Source: Candidatus Rifleibacteriota bacterium (GTDB taxonomy: Bacteria > Muiribacteriota > Ozemobacteria > Ozemobacterales > Ozemobacteraceae). Taken from it: a DNA stretch of 39,187 nt. Below the pieces are notes generated by a model that saw only the letters and a list, made by a program, of their open reading frames with translations, had not been told where the DNA came from and ran no database searches. This document shows positions 1 to 8,270 of the stretch, in pieces. Every line of letters begins with the position of its first letter. Positions within the stretch are counted from its first letter, which is position 1. The DNA lies in assembly GCA_018818125.1 (NCBI GenBank), contig JAHISQ010000020.1:1-39187 (forward strand). The letters are read 5' to 3'. Made by a program: the position numbers and the translations under genes.

Positions 1-15
1 CGAAAGAGAGGTTGA

Positions 16-1878
16 ATGAGTAAGAGCAGGCGGATCAACGAGAATTATACATTTATTCAGGCTTATAATCTGTATTGCAAAGCGCAGAAAGCCGAAAAAG
101 ATGATTACATACGGGCGTTAAATCTTTATAGACAAGCTATTTCGCTCATCGATTCGATCTTGGAACGCTTCCCCTCTTCAGCTCTCGCCCTGAAGATCGC
201 CCAGAGAAAGTTTCGGCTCGGCCTGAGTACTTATGCAAAGATAAACAAAAAAATTGATAAGCTACGGCAAAGTGCATGGCGCCAGGAAATGCTGGAGATT
301 TTGCATGACTGCGCCCGTAACATAAAGCAGATCGAGATTTGCTGCGAAAAACTTGCAGATCTCGCGAAGTTGTTTATGCTCAATAACCAGAAGGAACGGG
401 CGCTCGTAATTGTTAGCGAAGCTGCTGATCTTGCAGATCGCATTGAGAACCCGGAAATGCGCAGCCGCATTCTTAGCTCTATTGCGCTGAAGTATGCAGA
501 CATTGGCGAATTCGAACGAGCTCTGACTTTATCGGCATATTTCCCCGAAAGAATGGATCAGATAAGATTGTTTACTGGCCTTGGTCAGGTTTACTACGAA
601 ACAAAGTTGCGTGATAGGGCACGGCAGCTTTTTATCAGCGCTATCGATCTGCTTGAGCAAACTGTTGAGCCAGAGATACGCATGACTGGAATTGCCTGGA
701 CGGCTTATAAGCTTGCCGAGAGCTGCGAATACCACTGGGCGTTTGAGGTTGCTGAATCAATTCAGGATCCTGAGACCAGGTTGGCGATTATGCATCAGAT
801 TGTTGAGCATTTGGTTGTTTCCGGCAAGTATGTAAACATTGTTGAAATCTCAAAGAAAATAGAAAATCCGGAAATAAGAGCCGAACTGGCGGTAAGTCTG
901 GTAATGAAGCACGCTTCAGAAGGCTTTTTCTCGCAGGCCCGTGAGGCTGCCGACAGCATCTTCATGCCAATTCTCAAAGCCCGCGCGTTTCTTGCCATTG
1001 CCTCTGAATATAAAGACAGGTCGGTATGGCAAATCGCATGTGATCTTGTTGATGACGCCATCAAGCTGGTCGATGCGATTCCCGCAGTCCCGGAAAAAAT
1101 TCTGGTTTTGACGCAGTCGGCTACTGTTCTTTTAAAATTCAATCAGGAATCCAGGATTAAAGAATTATTGCAAAGGGCTCTAAATCTGGTGATTACTTTC
1201 AAAACTGTGCAGCACAGTTCTGAATTTGTTAGTTTTCTGCTCAAGAAATGTCTGGAACTTGGTCAGGTAGAACTGGCAAACGACCTGCTCGAGCAGATTA
1301 CTGATGTTTCTGTCAGGAACCTGGCTGTTGTAGAGATAGCTGCCCGGCATGCGCTGGTCGATAACTTTGTTCTGGCGCGAAAGGGGATTGCCTCGATAAA
1401 AGATACCATCTGCAGGCTCAGGGGCTATTTACGTATTGTTGCGGTTAACCCCGAAAACCGTAATTATCGCGACAAACTTCAGCTGCTTAACGAAGTGGCT
1501 GCGGGTATTCCGCCAGAATGCTCGCCAGATGAGTCTGATCAGATTCTTGCCGAATGTGCTTTTTTGCTTTTAAAGGCCGAGAGATTTCACGCTGCTTTAC
1601 AGTTACAGGAAAAAATTGTCTCAGATGCAAATCGTGATGAACTGCTCTGGAAGCTCGCAGATCTTAAATTCAGCAGCGATCATCTCGAAGAAGGCGTAGA
1701 GGTGATCAGGTTAATCAAAAATCAGGACAGAAGAATTGGCAGAATGATTGAACTTGGTGTCAGAATTTTTAACGGCGATTATCCTACCGCTACCTTTACT
1801 GCCAGCGATTTTTTGCCTGTAGCATTTTCTTTCTGGCTCGACGAAAAAGAGAAGTTTGAAGCAGATCCACAAAGATAG
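16..1878 (+). CDS. Alpha-helical (TPR-like) repeat protein, function unknown
   Basis: A 620-residue protein made almost entirely of helical repeats of roughly 30-40 residues. A recurring pattern resembles 'I.NPEMRSRIL..IA.KYA..GEFERAL': a proline-containing turn, Arg, a hydrophobic helix, then a second helix with Gly and Ala at TPR-like positions. I see no signal peptide or membrane segment, so it is probably a cytoplasmic scaffold. The start ATG is preceded by AGAGAGG at 5-11, a reasonable Shine-Dalgarno site; the window begins just upstream, so operon context on that side is unknown. It converges on the pilin operon, with only 24 bases between stop codons. TPR-like is inferred from repeat pattern only; a more specific function cannot be assigned. 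Confidence 0.8.
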   Translation: MSKSRRINENYTFIQAYNLYCKAQKAEKDDYIRALNLYRQAISLIDSILERFPSSALALKIAQRKFRLGLSTYAKINKKIDKLRQSAWRQEMLEILHDCARNIKQIEICCEKLADLAKLFMLNNQKERALVIVSEAADLADRIENPEMRSRILSSIALKYADIGEFERALTLSAYFPERMDQIRLFTGLGQVYYETKLRDRARQLFISAIDLLEQTVEPEIRMTGIAWTAYKLAESCEYHWAFEVAESIQDPETRLAIMHQIVEHLVVSGKYVNIVEISKKIENPEIRAELAVSLVMKHASEGFFSQAREAADSIFMPILKARAFLAIASEYKDRSVWQIACDLVDDAIKLVDAIPAVPEKILVLTQSATVLLKFNQESRIKELLQRALNLVITFKTVQHSSEFVSFLLKKCLELGQVELANDLLEQITDVSVRNLAVVEIAARHALVDNFVLARKGIASIKDTICRLRGYLRIVAVNPENRNYRDKLQLLNEVAAGIPPECSPDESDQILAECAFLLLKAERFHAALQLQEKIVSDANRDELLWKLADLKFSSDHLEEGVEVIRLIKNQDRRIGRMIELGVRIFNGDYPTATFTASDFLPVAFSFWLDEKEKFEADPQR

Positions 1879-1922
1879 CGGTTTTCGGTCAGTATTCTGT
1901 GGTCAGGGTGCCGCAACCGCTA
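1876..1922. terminator. Weak inverted repeat between convergent genes
   Basis: TAGCGGTT at 1876-1883 is the reverse complement of AACCGCTA at 1915-1922, spanning the two convergent stop codons with a loop of about 31 bases. No T tract follows, so a terminator role is only a possibility. Confidence 0.2.
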
Positions 1923-2478
1923 ACGGCAGGTAATCGTTGATTATGCTGCGGTTTTCGGGCAGGCTGTCGAGATATACAAAACGCCTGAAACCATGCTCCT
2001 CTGATTGTTCCGGTGTGCTGACCTTGAGATCTATTATCATGCCTGCCGCATTTTGTGTGCCAACCTTCACCCGCTTAAATCCAAGCTTAAACAGGCGGTC
2101 TGGGTAAAGGCGATGTTCGCGACCCTCTGTCTGCCTTATCAGGCCTCGCTTGTCTTCGGGTATGCGATAGGATACTCCTGCGAAAGCTGGATTGGCGCTA
2201 GTGTTCTGCCAGGTCAGCCGCTCGACGGAGAGCTCACCGGTCGCCAGCTGTGTTTCATCTGAAGTTATCGTCCGCGCCTGTTTGAGATCCTGCAACAGCT
2301 GTTGCAATACTATATCTGCTGCCAGCATGTTAGTAAGATGGCTGCTGCCGGCGCGTGACATCTGCAGAGTGCTGACCATCATGCGGCTGACTGCAACAAA
2401 AATCAGCGCACCGATTGCCGCCGATACAACGGCTTCAATCAGCGTTATTCCAGCGTTTTTATGGCTATTTTGGCGCAT
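1903..2478 (-). CDS. Prepilin-like protein, GspJ/PilW type
   Basis: A 191-residue protein with a class III prepilin leader: a short basic N-terminus, then Gly-Ile-Thr-Leu-Ile-Glu, followed by about 20 hydrophobic residues. Prepilin peptidase would cut after the Gly, leaving Glu at mature position 5, the residue needed for assembly in ordinary pilins. The rest is a small globular domain. As the last gene of the packed minus-strand operon, its ATG lies inside the preceding prepilin gene (14-bp overlap), which points to translational coupling. The order, after a GspK-like and an I/V-like protein, suggests the J component of a minor-pilin complex. The J/W assignment is by order and size, not by sequence match. 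Confidence 0.75.
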   Translation of the reverse strand: MRQNSHKNAGITLIEAVVSAAIGALIFVAVSRMMVSTLQMSRAGSSHLTNMLAADIVLQQLLQDLKQARTITSDETQLATGELSVERLTWQNTSANPAFAGVSYRIPEDKRGLIRQTEGREHRLYPDRLFKLGFKRVKVGTQNAAGMIIDLKVSTPEQSEEHGFRRFVYLDSLPENRSIINDYLPLAVAAP

Positions 2479-2896
2479 AAATGATTCCTGTCAATCTTAA
2501 GGTGCGTTGCTGTTGCTCGGCCAGCCAGTTCACCTCTACCGCCAGAGTGCGATAGAGCAGAGGCCATTCGGTGTTGTGCGTGGGCGCGAGATCTTCAATA
2601 ATCAGGCGCCGCTTAAAATGGTCATCGATGCTGAGTGTTTCGCCGTCTATAGTGATAGAAGGGATCTCAATGCCGGCCTCGTCGGTTGGTGCAAATGCAT
2701 CGTAGCCGCTCGCAATAACAAAATCATACAGTTCTGCTGCATATTGCTGGGCGACAATTTCGTCTCTGGTTTTTACAGTGCCGGCATTGCTGCGTGAGAA
2801 GAACCACATGATTGGCAAAAGCCCGATGGACAATACGGTAATCGCAGTTACCAGCTCGATAAAGGAAAACCCACGGATTCTGCTGATTTTATGCAT
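2465..2896 (-). CDS. Prepilin-like protein, GspI/PilV type
   Basis: A 143-residue protein with the prepilin motif Gly-Phe-Ser-Phe-Ile-Glu-Leu at residues 9-15, followed by a hydrophobic helix (LVTAITVLSIGLLPIMWFF). Cleavage after Gly9 would give an N-methylated Phe and Glu5, as in type IV pilins and type II secretion pseudopilins. Its small size and the position of its helix fit GspI or PilV. Its ATG overlaps the TAA of the 723-residue gene by one base (TAATG), and its end overlaps the next prepilin by 14 bp. No assembly ATPase, inner-membrane platform protein or secretin gene is in the window. Confidence 0.75.
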   Translation of the reverse strand: MHKISRIRGFSFIELVTAITVLSIGLLPIMWFFSRSNAGTVKTRDEIVAQQYAAELYDFVIASGYDAFAPTDEAGIEIPSITIDGETLSIDDHFKRRLIIEDLAPTHNTEWPLLYRTLAVEVNWLAEQQQRTLRLTGIIYAPK

Positions 2897-5067
2897 TATC
2901 TGATCTCCTGCGGCTGCTGACCAAAACTGAAGGTGAGCAGGGAGTCGTCATTTGACAGCCCGTCGCTGCCGGCTGGTGTGGCTGCCAGTGCCGGAAAATA
3001 GATCAGGTTGGTGCCCTGAAAGGTTTCGGCCTCGGTGCTGTTACGCAAAAGTCTTTTCATGGCCAGAGCGCCTTTAATTTCGGCTGGTGGCGCCTCAAAA
3101 ATCACGCGGCCATGTTCAGCTGTGTTGGATGACGCAATAACAGCGGCCTGAACTTTGGCGTCCGGTTGTGTTTTGAAGATAACGTTACCATTGAGCGCCA
3201 CCAGGTAGAGAAGGCAGTTGTCGCGCCAACCACCGGGCACCACTGGTGCTTCGACAATGAGGTCGCCATTTTCTACAACTATGCCGCCAGACGACATATA
3301 TTCAAGTCGTCGATTTATCGTGATTCCAGAAGAAAAGCTCAGCCAGCCATCAAGTAGCAGACGATCCTGGCTGAGCAGTCCCTGCTGTTTCAAGAGCTTG
3401 AAAATATCAGGCTCAGCGCTGTTGTCGACACGATATGAAGCCTTTGCTGCATCTGCAAAACCGGTGGCGAATGGCGACATGCTTTTAAGGTCGGCAACTT
3501 CCGGGTATATTTCGGCAAAAACTCCTGGTATCTTGTGGGTTCCATCATGCGCTGAACTTCTGACAAAACGACTGAGCGGGTCAGAGTCAGGAAAAAGCAT
3601 TGCCGCATCAGCGTTCGTTTGCGAAAGCATGAACCCGAGTCCCTGATTATATGGGCGATGATTAACACGTGACGAATAGTGGTTTACATACTTTTTGTAG
3701 GAATCAAGGCTGTTATCGAGAGCGAATGCCGACTGCAGATCGGCATACTCCGGCAGACTGATACAATCGAAATAGTAAGCATCAGGCATCATTGGGGCTG
3801 TATAAGAGAGATTGGTGAGAAATGGCGGGCGAAGTTTCTTGCCGCCTTCGCCCCAGGTTAAAGCGATGGTAAGATACTGGCTTAAGACATTGCCCTGTAC
3901 CAGCGTCGGCGACAGGTCTCTTTGCACTCCGAACAGGCGAAAGATCGAGCTGAATCTCATGCGACCTTCCTGAACCTGTTTGACCCCAAAATAGCCAGAT
4001 TCGATCAGGCTATAAAACGAAAGGTTGCGTTGATCGGTGTCATCCGACACTCCTTGGTCGAGATAGACGATCAGCACTTTTCCGTTTTCGGCTGAATTGC
4101 CGGCATAAACCGGATAGGTGCCATCGTAATTAAGTCTTCGAAAGAATTGAAACCCTTCGCCGGAGTCAGAGTTAGGCGCAACAGCATCCGAACGGGCGAG
4201 ATTTAGAAAAATCGAGCTATTGCCGCCAAGATAAACCAACCCGCGCTCGTCTTCGACGAAGTTGCGAAAATCAGTTTTGACCGGCAATTTTTGATTTCCA
4301 TCATTATTCAACACAAGCGGCCTGGCTTTACTGCGTGTTTCGGCAAAATTGCCAAAGCCATCGACGCTGACCTGATTATACCCGGCGTCGTAGTCACCCG
4401 AGTTAAGGCGGGCATTTTCGATGTAAAGGTTATACTTTGACAATACCGGAACGTGGGCCGTCGCGACCCGGATCGGGCATGAATAGTTAAAATCAAGTGT
4501 CGTCGAGAGATGTTCGCTGTGAATAATTCTTAAATTTACTGTTATGCGCAAATTCCCGCTTTTGTTGCGCGTATATGCGCTAGAAGTTGCCCCGGTGTCA
4601 ACAAAATCATCGCGCATAACTCCGACGGTTATTGATTCTTCAAGCTCGTCACCATAACCTGCGGTTTGCCAGAGTTGCTCAAGCAGAAGAGAAAAGTGTC
4701 CGGTAGCATCTTCGTCGAGCGGCATCACAAACGATTTCTGTGAATCAAACTTGCTCAGTGGCAGTGAGAGATAATCATATAGAGCTGCCAGAGCCGAGCC
4801 TGATTCAGGGTAAGCACGTAGTTTTGTGGTGTTTTGCATGAGCTGTGCCGAATATTTCAGCTTGTGCATTGTCAGTGTGGCGAGTGCCGTGGCGAGTTCG
4901 CTCAATTTTTGTTTTTTACCGATTTTGTCGGCAGAATTGGCCTGTTGACTTAAAAAACGTGAATAGCCTATGGCAAACAAAAACATGCAGAAGAGTATGG
5001 CCGTTGTCACCAGCAGAATTGAGCCGGTGCGTGCCATTTTACTGCAGTATTTGTGGCCTGAGGTCAA
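2896..5067 (-). CDS. Large GspK/PilX-like exported protein (723 aa)
   Basis: The N-terminus has a basic stretch, then R-T-G-S-I-L-L-V and a single hydrophobic helix, after which lies a soluble region of about 670 residues that I do not recognise. The Gly-Ser junction resembles a prepilin cleavage site, but mature position 5 would be Val rather than Glu. GspK proteins characteristically lack Glu5 and carry a large extra domain, so I infer a tip-type minor pilin, much larger than usual GspK (about 300 aa). The start is probably TTG at 5067: AGGAGA lies 7 bases upstream, whereas the in-frame ATG at 5037 has no such site. TTG overlaps the TGA of the SH3b gene. Pilus role is inferred from this and the next two genes. 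Confidence 0.65.
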   Translation of the reverse strand: MTSGHKYCSKMARTGSILLVTTAILFCMFLFAIGYSRFLSQQANSADKIGKKQKLSELATALATLTMHKLKYSAQLMQNTTKLRAYPESGSALAALYDYLSLPLSKFDSQKSFVMPLDEDATGHFSLLLEQLWQTAGYGDELEESITVGVMRDDFVDTGATSSAYTRNKSGNLRITVNLRIIHSEHLSTTLDFNYSCPIRVATAHVPVLSKYNLYIENARLNSGDYDAGYNQVSVDGFGNFAETRSKARPLVLNNDGNQKLPVKTDFRNFVEDERGLVYLGGNSSIFLNLARSDAVAPNSDSGEGFQFFRRLNYDGTYPVYAGNSAENGKVLIVYLDQGVSDDTDQRNLSFYSLIESGYFGVKQVQEGRMRFSSIFRLFGVQRDLSPTLVQGNVLSQYLTIALTWGEGGKKLRPPFLTNLSYTAPMMPDAYYFDCISLPEYADLQSAFALDNSLDSYKKYVNHYSSRVNHRPYNQGLGFMLSQTNADAAMLFPDSDPLSRFVRSSAHDGTHKIPGVFAEIYPEVADLKSMSPFATGFADAAKASYRVDNSAEPDIFKLLKQQGLLSQDRLLLDGWLSFSSGITINRRLEYMSSGGIVVENGDLIVEAPVVPGGWRDNCLLYLVALNGNVIFKTQPDAKVQAAVIASSNTAEHGRVIFEAPPAEIKGALAMKRLLRNSTEAETFQGTNLIYFPALAATPAGSDGLSNDDSLLTFSFGQQPQEIR

Positions 5068-5543
5068 GGTTGGATCTCCTGATCAATGTTAATCTCGATG
5101 ACCCGGTTGTCTTCAAGAAGCTGTTGTCGGGCGGGCAGATTCTGTTCGCGGGCCAATGGGTCAGCGTTGTTTACTATGGTTTCTAGATCGAGCGGTTTGG
5201 TCATATTGGCTGTGTCAACCGTTTGGCTGTCGGTTACGGCAATGTAGCTTGACCAGATGTAACCGGCAATAGGTGCCGAGATACGATACCAACTGCCCGA
5301 GGCTCCTTCGATGGTTACTGTGTCACCATTGACGACATGCCCCTTAACCGGGTATTCCATGCCAGGACCCTCACGCACAATCAGACAGCCGTTGTATGGC
5401 TGCTGAACTGGCACGTTTTTAACTTCTCCCTGACGCGCGACGTTCAGTTCAACGGCGCTGCTCTGTATCGTGATCAGCAGCAGGACTGGCATAAGTAAGG
5501 TCAGAGCTGCTTTACAAAGAAAAGGCAATGAGTTTTTGCGCAT
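5064..5543 (-). CDS. Secreted bacterial SH3 (SH3b) domain protein
   Basis: A 159-residue protein with a hydrophobic signal-type N-terminus ending near SSAVE, so probably periplasmic. Residues about 45-105 look like a bacterial SH3 domain: 'LIVREGPGMEYPVKGHVVNG' followed by 'SGSWYRISAPIAGYIWSSYI'. This is the usual order of L.VR.GPG..Y.V.G....GD.V and W..I....GYIWS.YI. SH3b domains commonly bind cell-wall peptides or act as protein modules of wall-associated enzymes. The tail (about 115-159) is polar and unassigned. The ATG immediately follows the TAA of the HEAT gene, and its own stop overlaps the TTG of the next gene, so it is translated inside the operon. Confidence 0.75.
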   Translation of the reverse strand: MRKNSLPFLCKAALTLLMPVLLLITIQSSAVELNVARQGEVKNVPVQQPYNGCLIVREGPGMEYPVKGHVVNGDTVTIEGASGSWYRISAPIAGYIWSSYIAVTDSQTVDTANMTKPLDLETIVNNADPLAREQNLPARQQLLEDNRVIEINIDQEIQP

Positions 5544-8270
5544 TTATCTGTTCTCCCGATTTTCAATTAATGTCGATTCAATTCTGTCCACACCGACCAT
5601 ATCAATTTTTACTTTTCCGTTAAAATGCTGGTTTTTGCGCAAAGGCAGCACCCCTTTGCCGTGTCTGATCAACAACTGTTTATGTAGTGCCGGGCTCTGA
5701 ATCAGCAGGCTGTCTGAGTAGTTCTCTTCGATACGCCCGAAAACTACTCTTACTTGACCGGCTTCTGCTGGCTGGTGCCAGTGCTCAAATCTATGTGTTG
5801 TAATATCGCTTTTGCCTGCGGTAGTTGGGGCCTTTGCAACAGCTTCTCTCTGAGACAGTGTTTCTTCTTGTCTGGTGAAAATCAGGCATAGAGCCAGAAA
5901 TACAATTATGCCTGCCGATATTGCCGTCTGGGTAAGCAATGTGAGATTCTGCCAGCCGTTGACCAGGCCTGCGACAAACTGAAACAATTTGCCTGATAAA
6001 CTGCCGAGTGAACGCTGCGGATGTGCCTGAATCTGTCGTGTTGCGTTTCTGGCGAGTTCCGCCACTTCGCCGTCTTCGTCGTTGTGCAGCTCAGGTAGAT
6101 GCTCTGGTAGTTCTCCGGGGTTGATGGCAAGGAGACACGAAAGCGCAAAGTATCTGATCTCAGGTCGGCTGTGGTGCAGGAGTTTGCTGACTTGCGCCGA
6201 AAACTGGGGCCGGGCTGTTTTGCCAATAAAATGCAGCATAAATGGAAATGTTGTTTCGGGCCAGCTGCTCCAGCGGCGTTGCTGCAGTATGGGGGCTGAC
6301 AGCTTGACTGATTGATCAGACATCATCACCAGCGCTGTGGCAATATCTACCCAGACTGGTATTCTTTGTGCAAGATTTTGCTTTAGCAACTGAGCTGGCG
6401 AACAGCTTTTCTGTTTTTTCAGCTCACCTGCTCTGATCGCGACTTGAATAGCAAATGACTGCACTACGCCTGTTTCTTCGTGCAGCAGACTTATCAGGTC
6501 TTCTGAGGCAAAAATCTGCTGCTGGAGAATATTGAGGATCAGAGTTATTCTGGCGACTGGCCGGCTTCTTTGATAGTTTCTAACCAGCTCAGACTCTTTC
6601 TTGTCGGCCTCAGGCGAGCGGCTTTCAATTTTCCCGGTTTCCGGCTGTTCGACTGATTGACCAGCGGTTATCTGTTTTTCGGCGCGTCCAAGCATGATTT
6701 CTTCATTGCTGAAGCCGGAGTTTGTGTTGCAGGCCAGATTTATTTCTGTGAATTTCTGGTTTGCTTTTTCGCAAAGCCGTGTGATCAGAGCCAGTCGTCC
6801 GGAGTTTTCCTCGGCCTGCTTTGCAGAACCCAGAAGCGAAACTAAAGTGTCGCGCGGTAAAGGATCTGAAAGGAGAGTTTCGATAAGTTCCAGTAACTCT
6901 TGTTCAGTCTCTTGCGCCAATGTCCGCAACAGAAGCGGTTGGGCGAATGTTTTGTCGAGCCGCGCCAGTACATTTATGCCGGTTCTACGTCTGGCTGGCG
7001 TGGCGGAGCAAAGATACTGCTCGATCAGTTTTTCTGCCTGGACTGGTGCCGCTATGGCCATAGCGGAGAGAGCAGCCATCTGCACTTTTATATCTTGAAT
7101 TTGCAGTAGTTCAGACATGTGTGGCAGCAGAAAGACGGGTTCAATTACTGCAAGACCTTCGACCACCGGCAAAAGAGTTTGTATGGGTAGAGCCACCGAA
7201 AACCGGTTTTTAAGCCAGGCGGCAGCTTGCGGCAGGTTTTCGATGTATTGATTCTGAAGGATGCCAGCTTGAATGGCCTGGGTCAGACTGGCCATTCTTT
7301 TCTGTTCGTTGGCTGTCTGGGCTTCTTTGATCAAATGTGCTGCCTGCTCACAGGGTTCTAGCTCAATAAGGTTAAGTCTTGCCAGAAACTCGCATTGCTG
7401 GGCCAATATGTTGCTGATAATCGGAGCCTTTTCAGCAGAGGTTTCGGCAGCTACAGATGCCATTGCCTTTGCGACTTCAATGTCGGGATTTATTATCAGC
7501 AGCTGCCCGGCTTGAATTAGTAAAGCCGGCATCTCTTCTTTTCTCATGAAGCGCAATAGATCGTCTTTTATGCGGTCAAAGGGGAGAAAAAAAGCGTGAG
7601 CCAGCGCCGCACGACGCTCATCGACAACATCAGAGTCCAGCATGTTGGACATTTGACTGAGGGCTTCCTGTGGGTGCCAGCGGTATAGCAGCCTGATGGC
7701 GCGAGATCTTATTCCGGCAGACTCGCTGGTCAGAAGTGGGTATAGAAAATCTTTGAGTTTGTCTGGCTGTATGCGGCTCAAGCCTTCTACTGCCAGAATG
7801 GTTGCTGCCGGGTTAGGGTGTGAACACCAGGATTCAAGCCGGGATATATCCTGATTGTCGCCAAATCGGCTGTAAAAACCTACCAGAACTGGAAGCAGAC
7901 TGGGCGGCAAACTGTTCAGGCTGGCTTCGCGAAGAATTTCGAGCACTGGTGCTGCTGACTGCCTGTTCGCCTGCAGTAACAGGCGCAGTATCTGTGGCCA
8001 GTCAGGAGACTTCTCTTTCAGCAACTCGCTCAGCGAAGCAAGATCTGCATCTTTGCCCGCAATCTCGGGATAAGCCAGCCAGTTTAAGTAAAGTTTTAGA
8101 GCCGGGTCTGTTTCTGACTCCGCCGCCTGTTTCAGTTTTTCTGGTATTACCTGCTTGCCGGTGAGTTCCTGTAGTCGTAGGATTGTGAACAGTCTGACTG
8201 CAAGATCGTTGGCATCAAGATTATTAAGTATTGGTGATAGTTTGGACAATGTGCGTGGCCGTTGTGCCAA
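5544..8270 (-). CDS. Giant HEAT-repeat protein with C-terminal membrane anchor
   Basis: A 908-residue protein. Residues up to about 770 are HEAT/Armadillo-like helical pairs, with clear examples at 'SRAIRLLYRWHPQEAL' and 'PEIRYFALSCLLAINP'. Near residue 795 is one membrane segment (TAISAGIIVFLALCLIF), followed by a small beta-rich tail ('VRVVFGRIEENYSDSLLIQS') that might be an OB- or SH3-like domain. With no signal peptide, the helical part should be cytoplasmic and the tail periplasmic. The first possible start is TTG at 8270, directly after the TGA of the CHAP gene in the same frame. A second TTG lies at 8249 and no early in-frame ATG exists. No proper Shine-Dalgarno site is seen for either, so coupling to the upstream gene is likely. 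Function unknown; a scaffold linked to the pilus or wall machinery is inferred from its neighbours. Confidence 0.75.
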   Translation of the reverse strand: MAQRPRTLSKLSPILNNLDANDLAVRLFTILRLQELTGKQVIPEKLKQAAESETDPALKLYLNWLAYPEIAGKDADLASLSELLKEKSPDWPQILRLLLQANRQSAAPVLEILREASLNSLPPSLLPVLVGFYSRFGDNQDISRLESWCSHPNPAATILAVEGLSRIQPDKLKDFLYPLLTSESAGIRSRAIRLLYRWHPQEALSQMSNMLDSDVVDERRAALAHAFFLPFDRIKDDLLRFMRKEEMPALLIQAGQLLIINPDIEVAKAMASVAAETSAEKAPIISNILAQQCEFLARLNLIELEPCEQAAHLIKEAQTANEQKRMASLTQAIQAGILQNQYIENLPQAAAWLKNRFSVALPIQTLLPVVEGLAVIEPVFLLPHMSELLQIQDIKVQMAALSAMAIAAPVQAEKLIEQYLCSATPARRRTGINVLARLDKTFAQPLLLRTLAQETEQELLELIETLLSDPLPRDTLVSLLGSAKQAEENSGRLALITRLCEKANQKFTEINLACNTNSGFSNEEIMLGRAEKQITAGQSVEQPETGKIESRSPEADKKESELVRNYQRSRPVARITLILNILQQQIFASEDLISLLHEETGVVQSFAIQVAIRAGELKKQKSCSPAQLLKQNLAQRIPVWVDIATALVMMSDQSVKLSAPILQQRRWSSWPETTFPFMLHFIGKTARPQFSAQVSKLLHHSRPEIRYFALSCLLAINPGELPEHLPELHNDEDGEVAELARNATRQIQAHPQRSLGSLSGKLFQFVAGLVNGWQNLTLLTQTAISAGIIVFLALCLIFTRQEETLSQREAVAKAPTTAGKSDITTHRFEHWHQPAEAGQVRVVFGRIEENYSDSLLIQSPALHKQLLIRHGKGVLPLRKNQHFNGKVKIDMVGVDRIESTLIENRENR

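Noticed and set aside
5906..6226. 106-codon frame and many similar frames opposite or inside long genes
   Set aside because: They overlap well-supported genes in other frames and show no family features.
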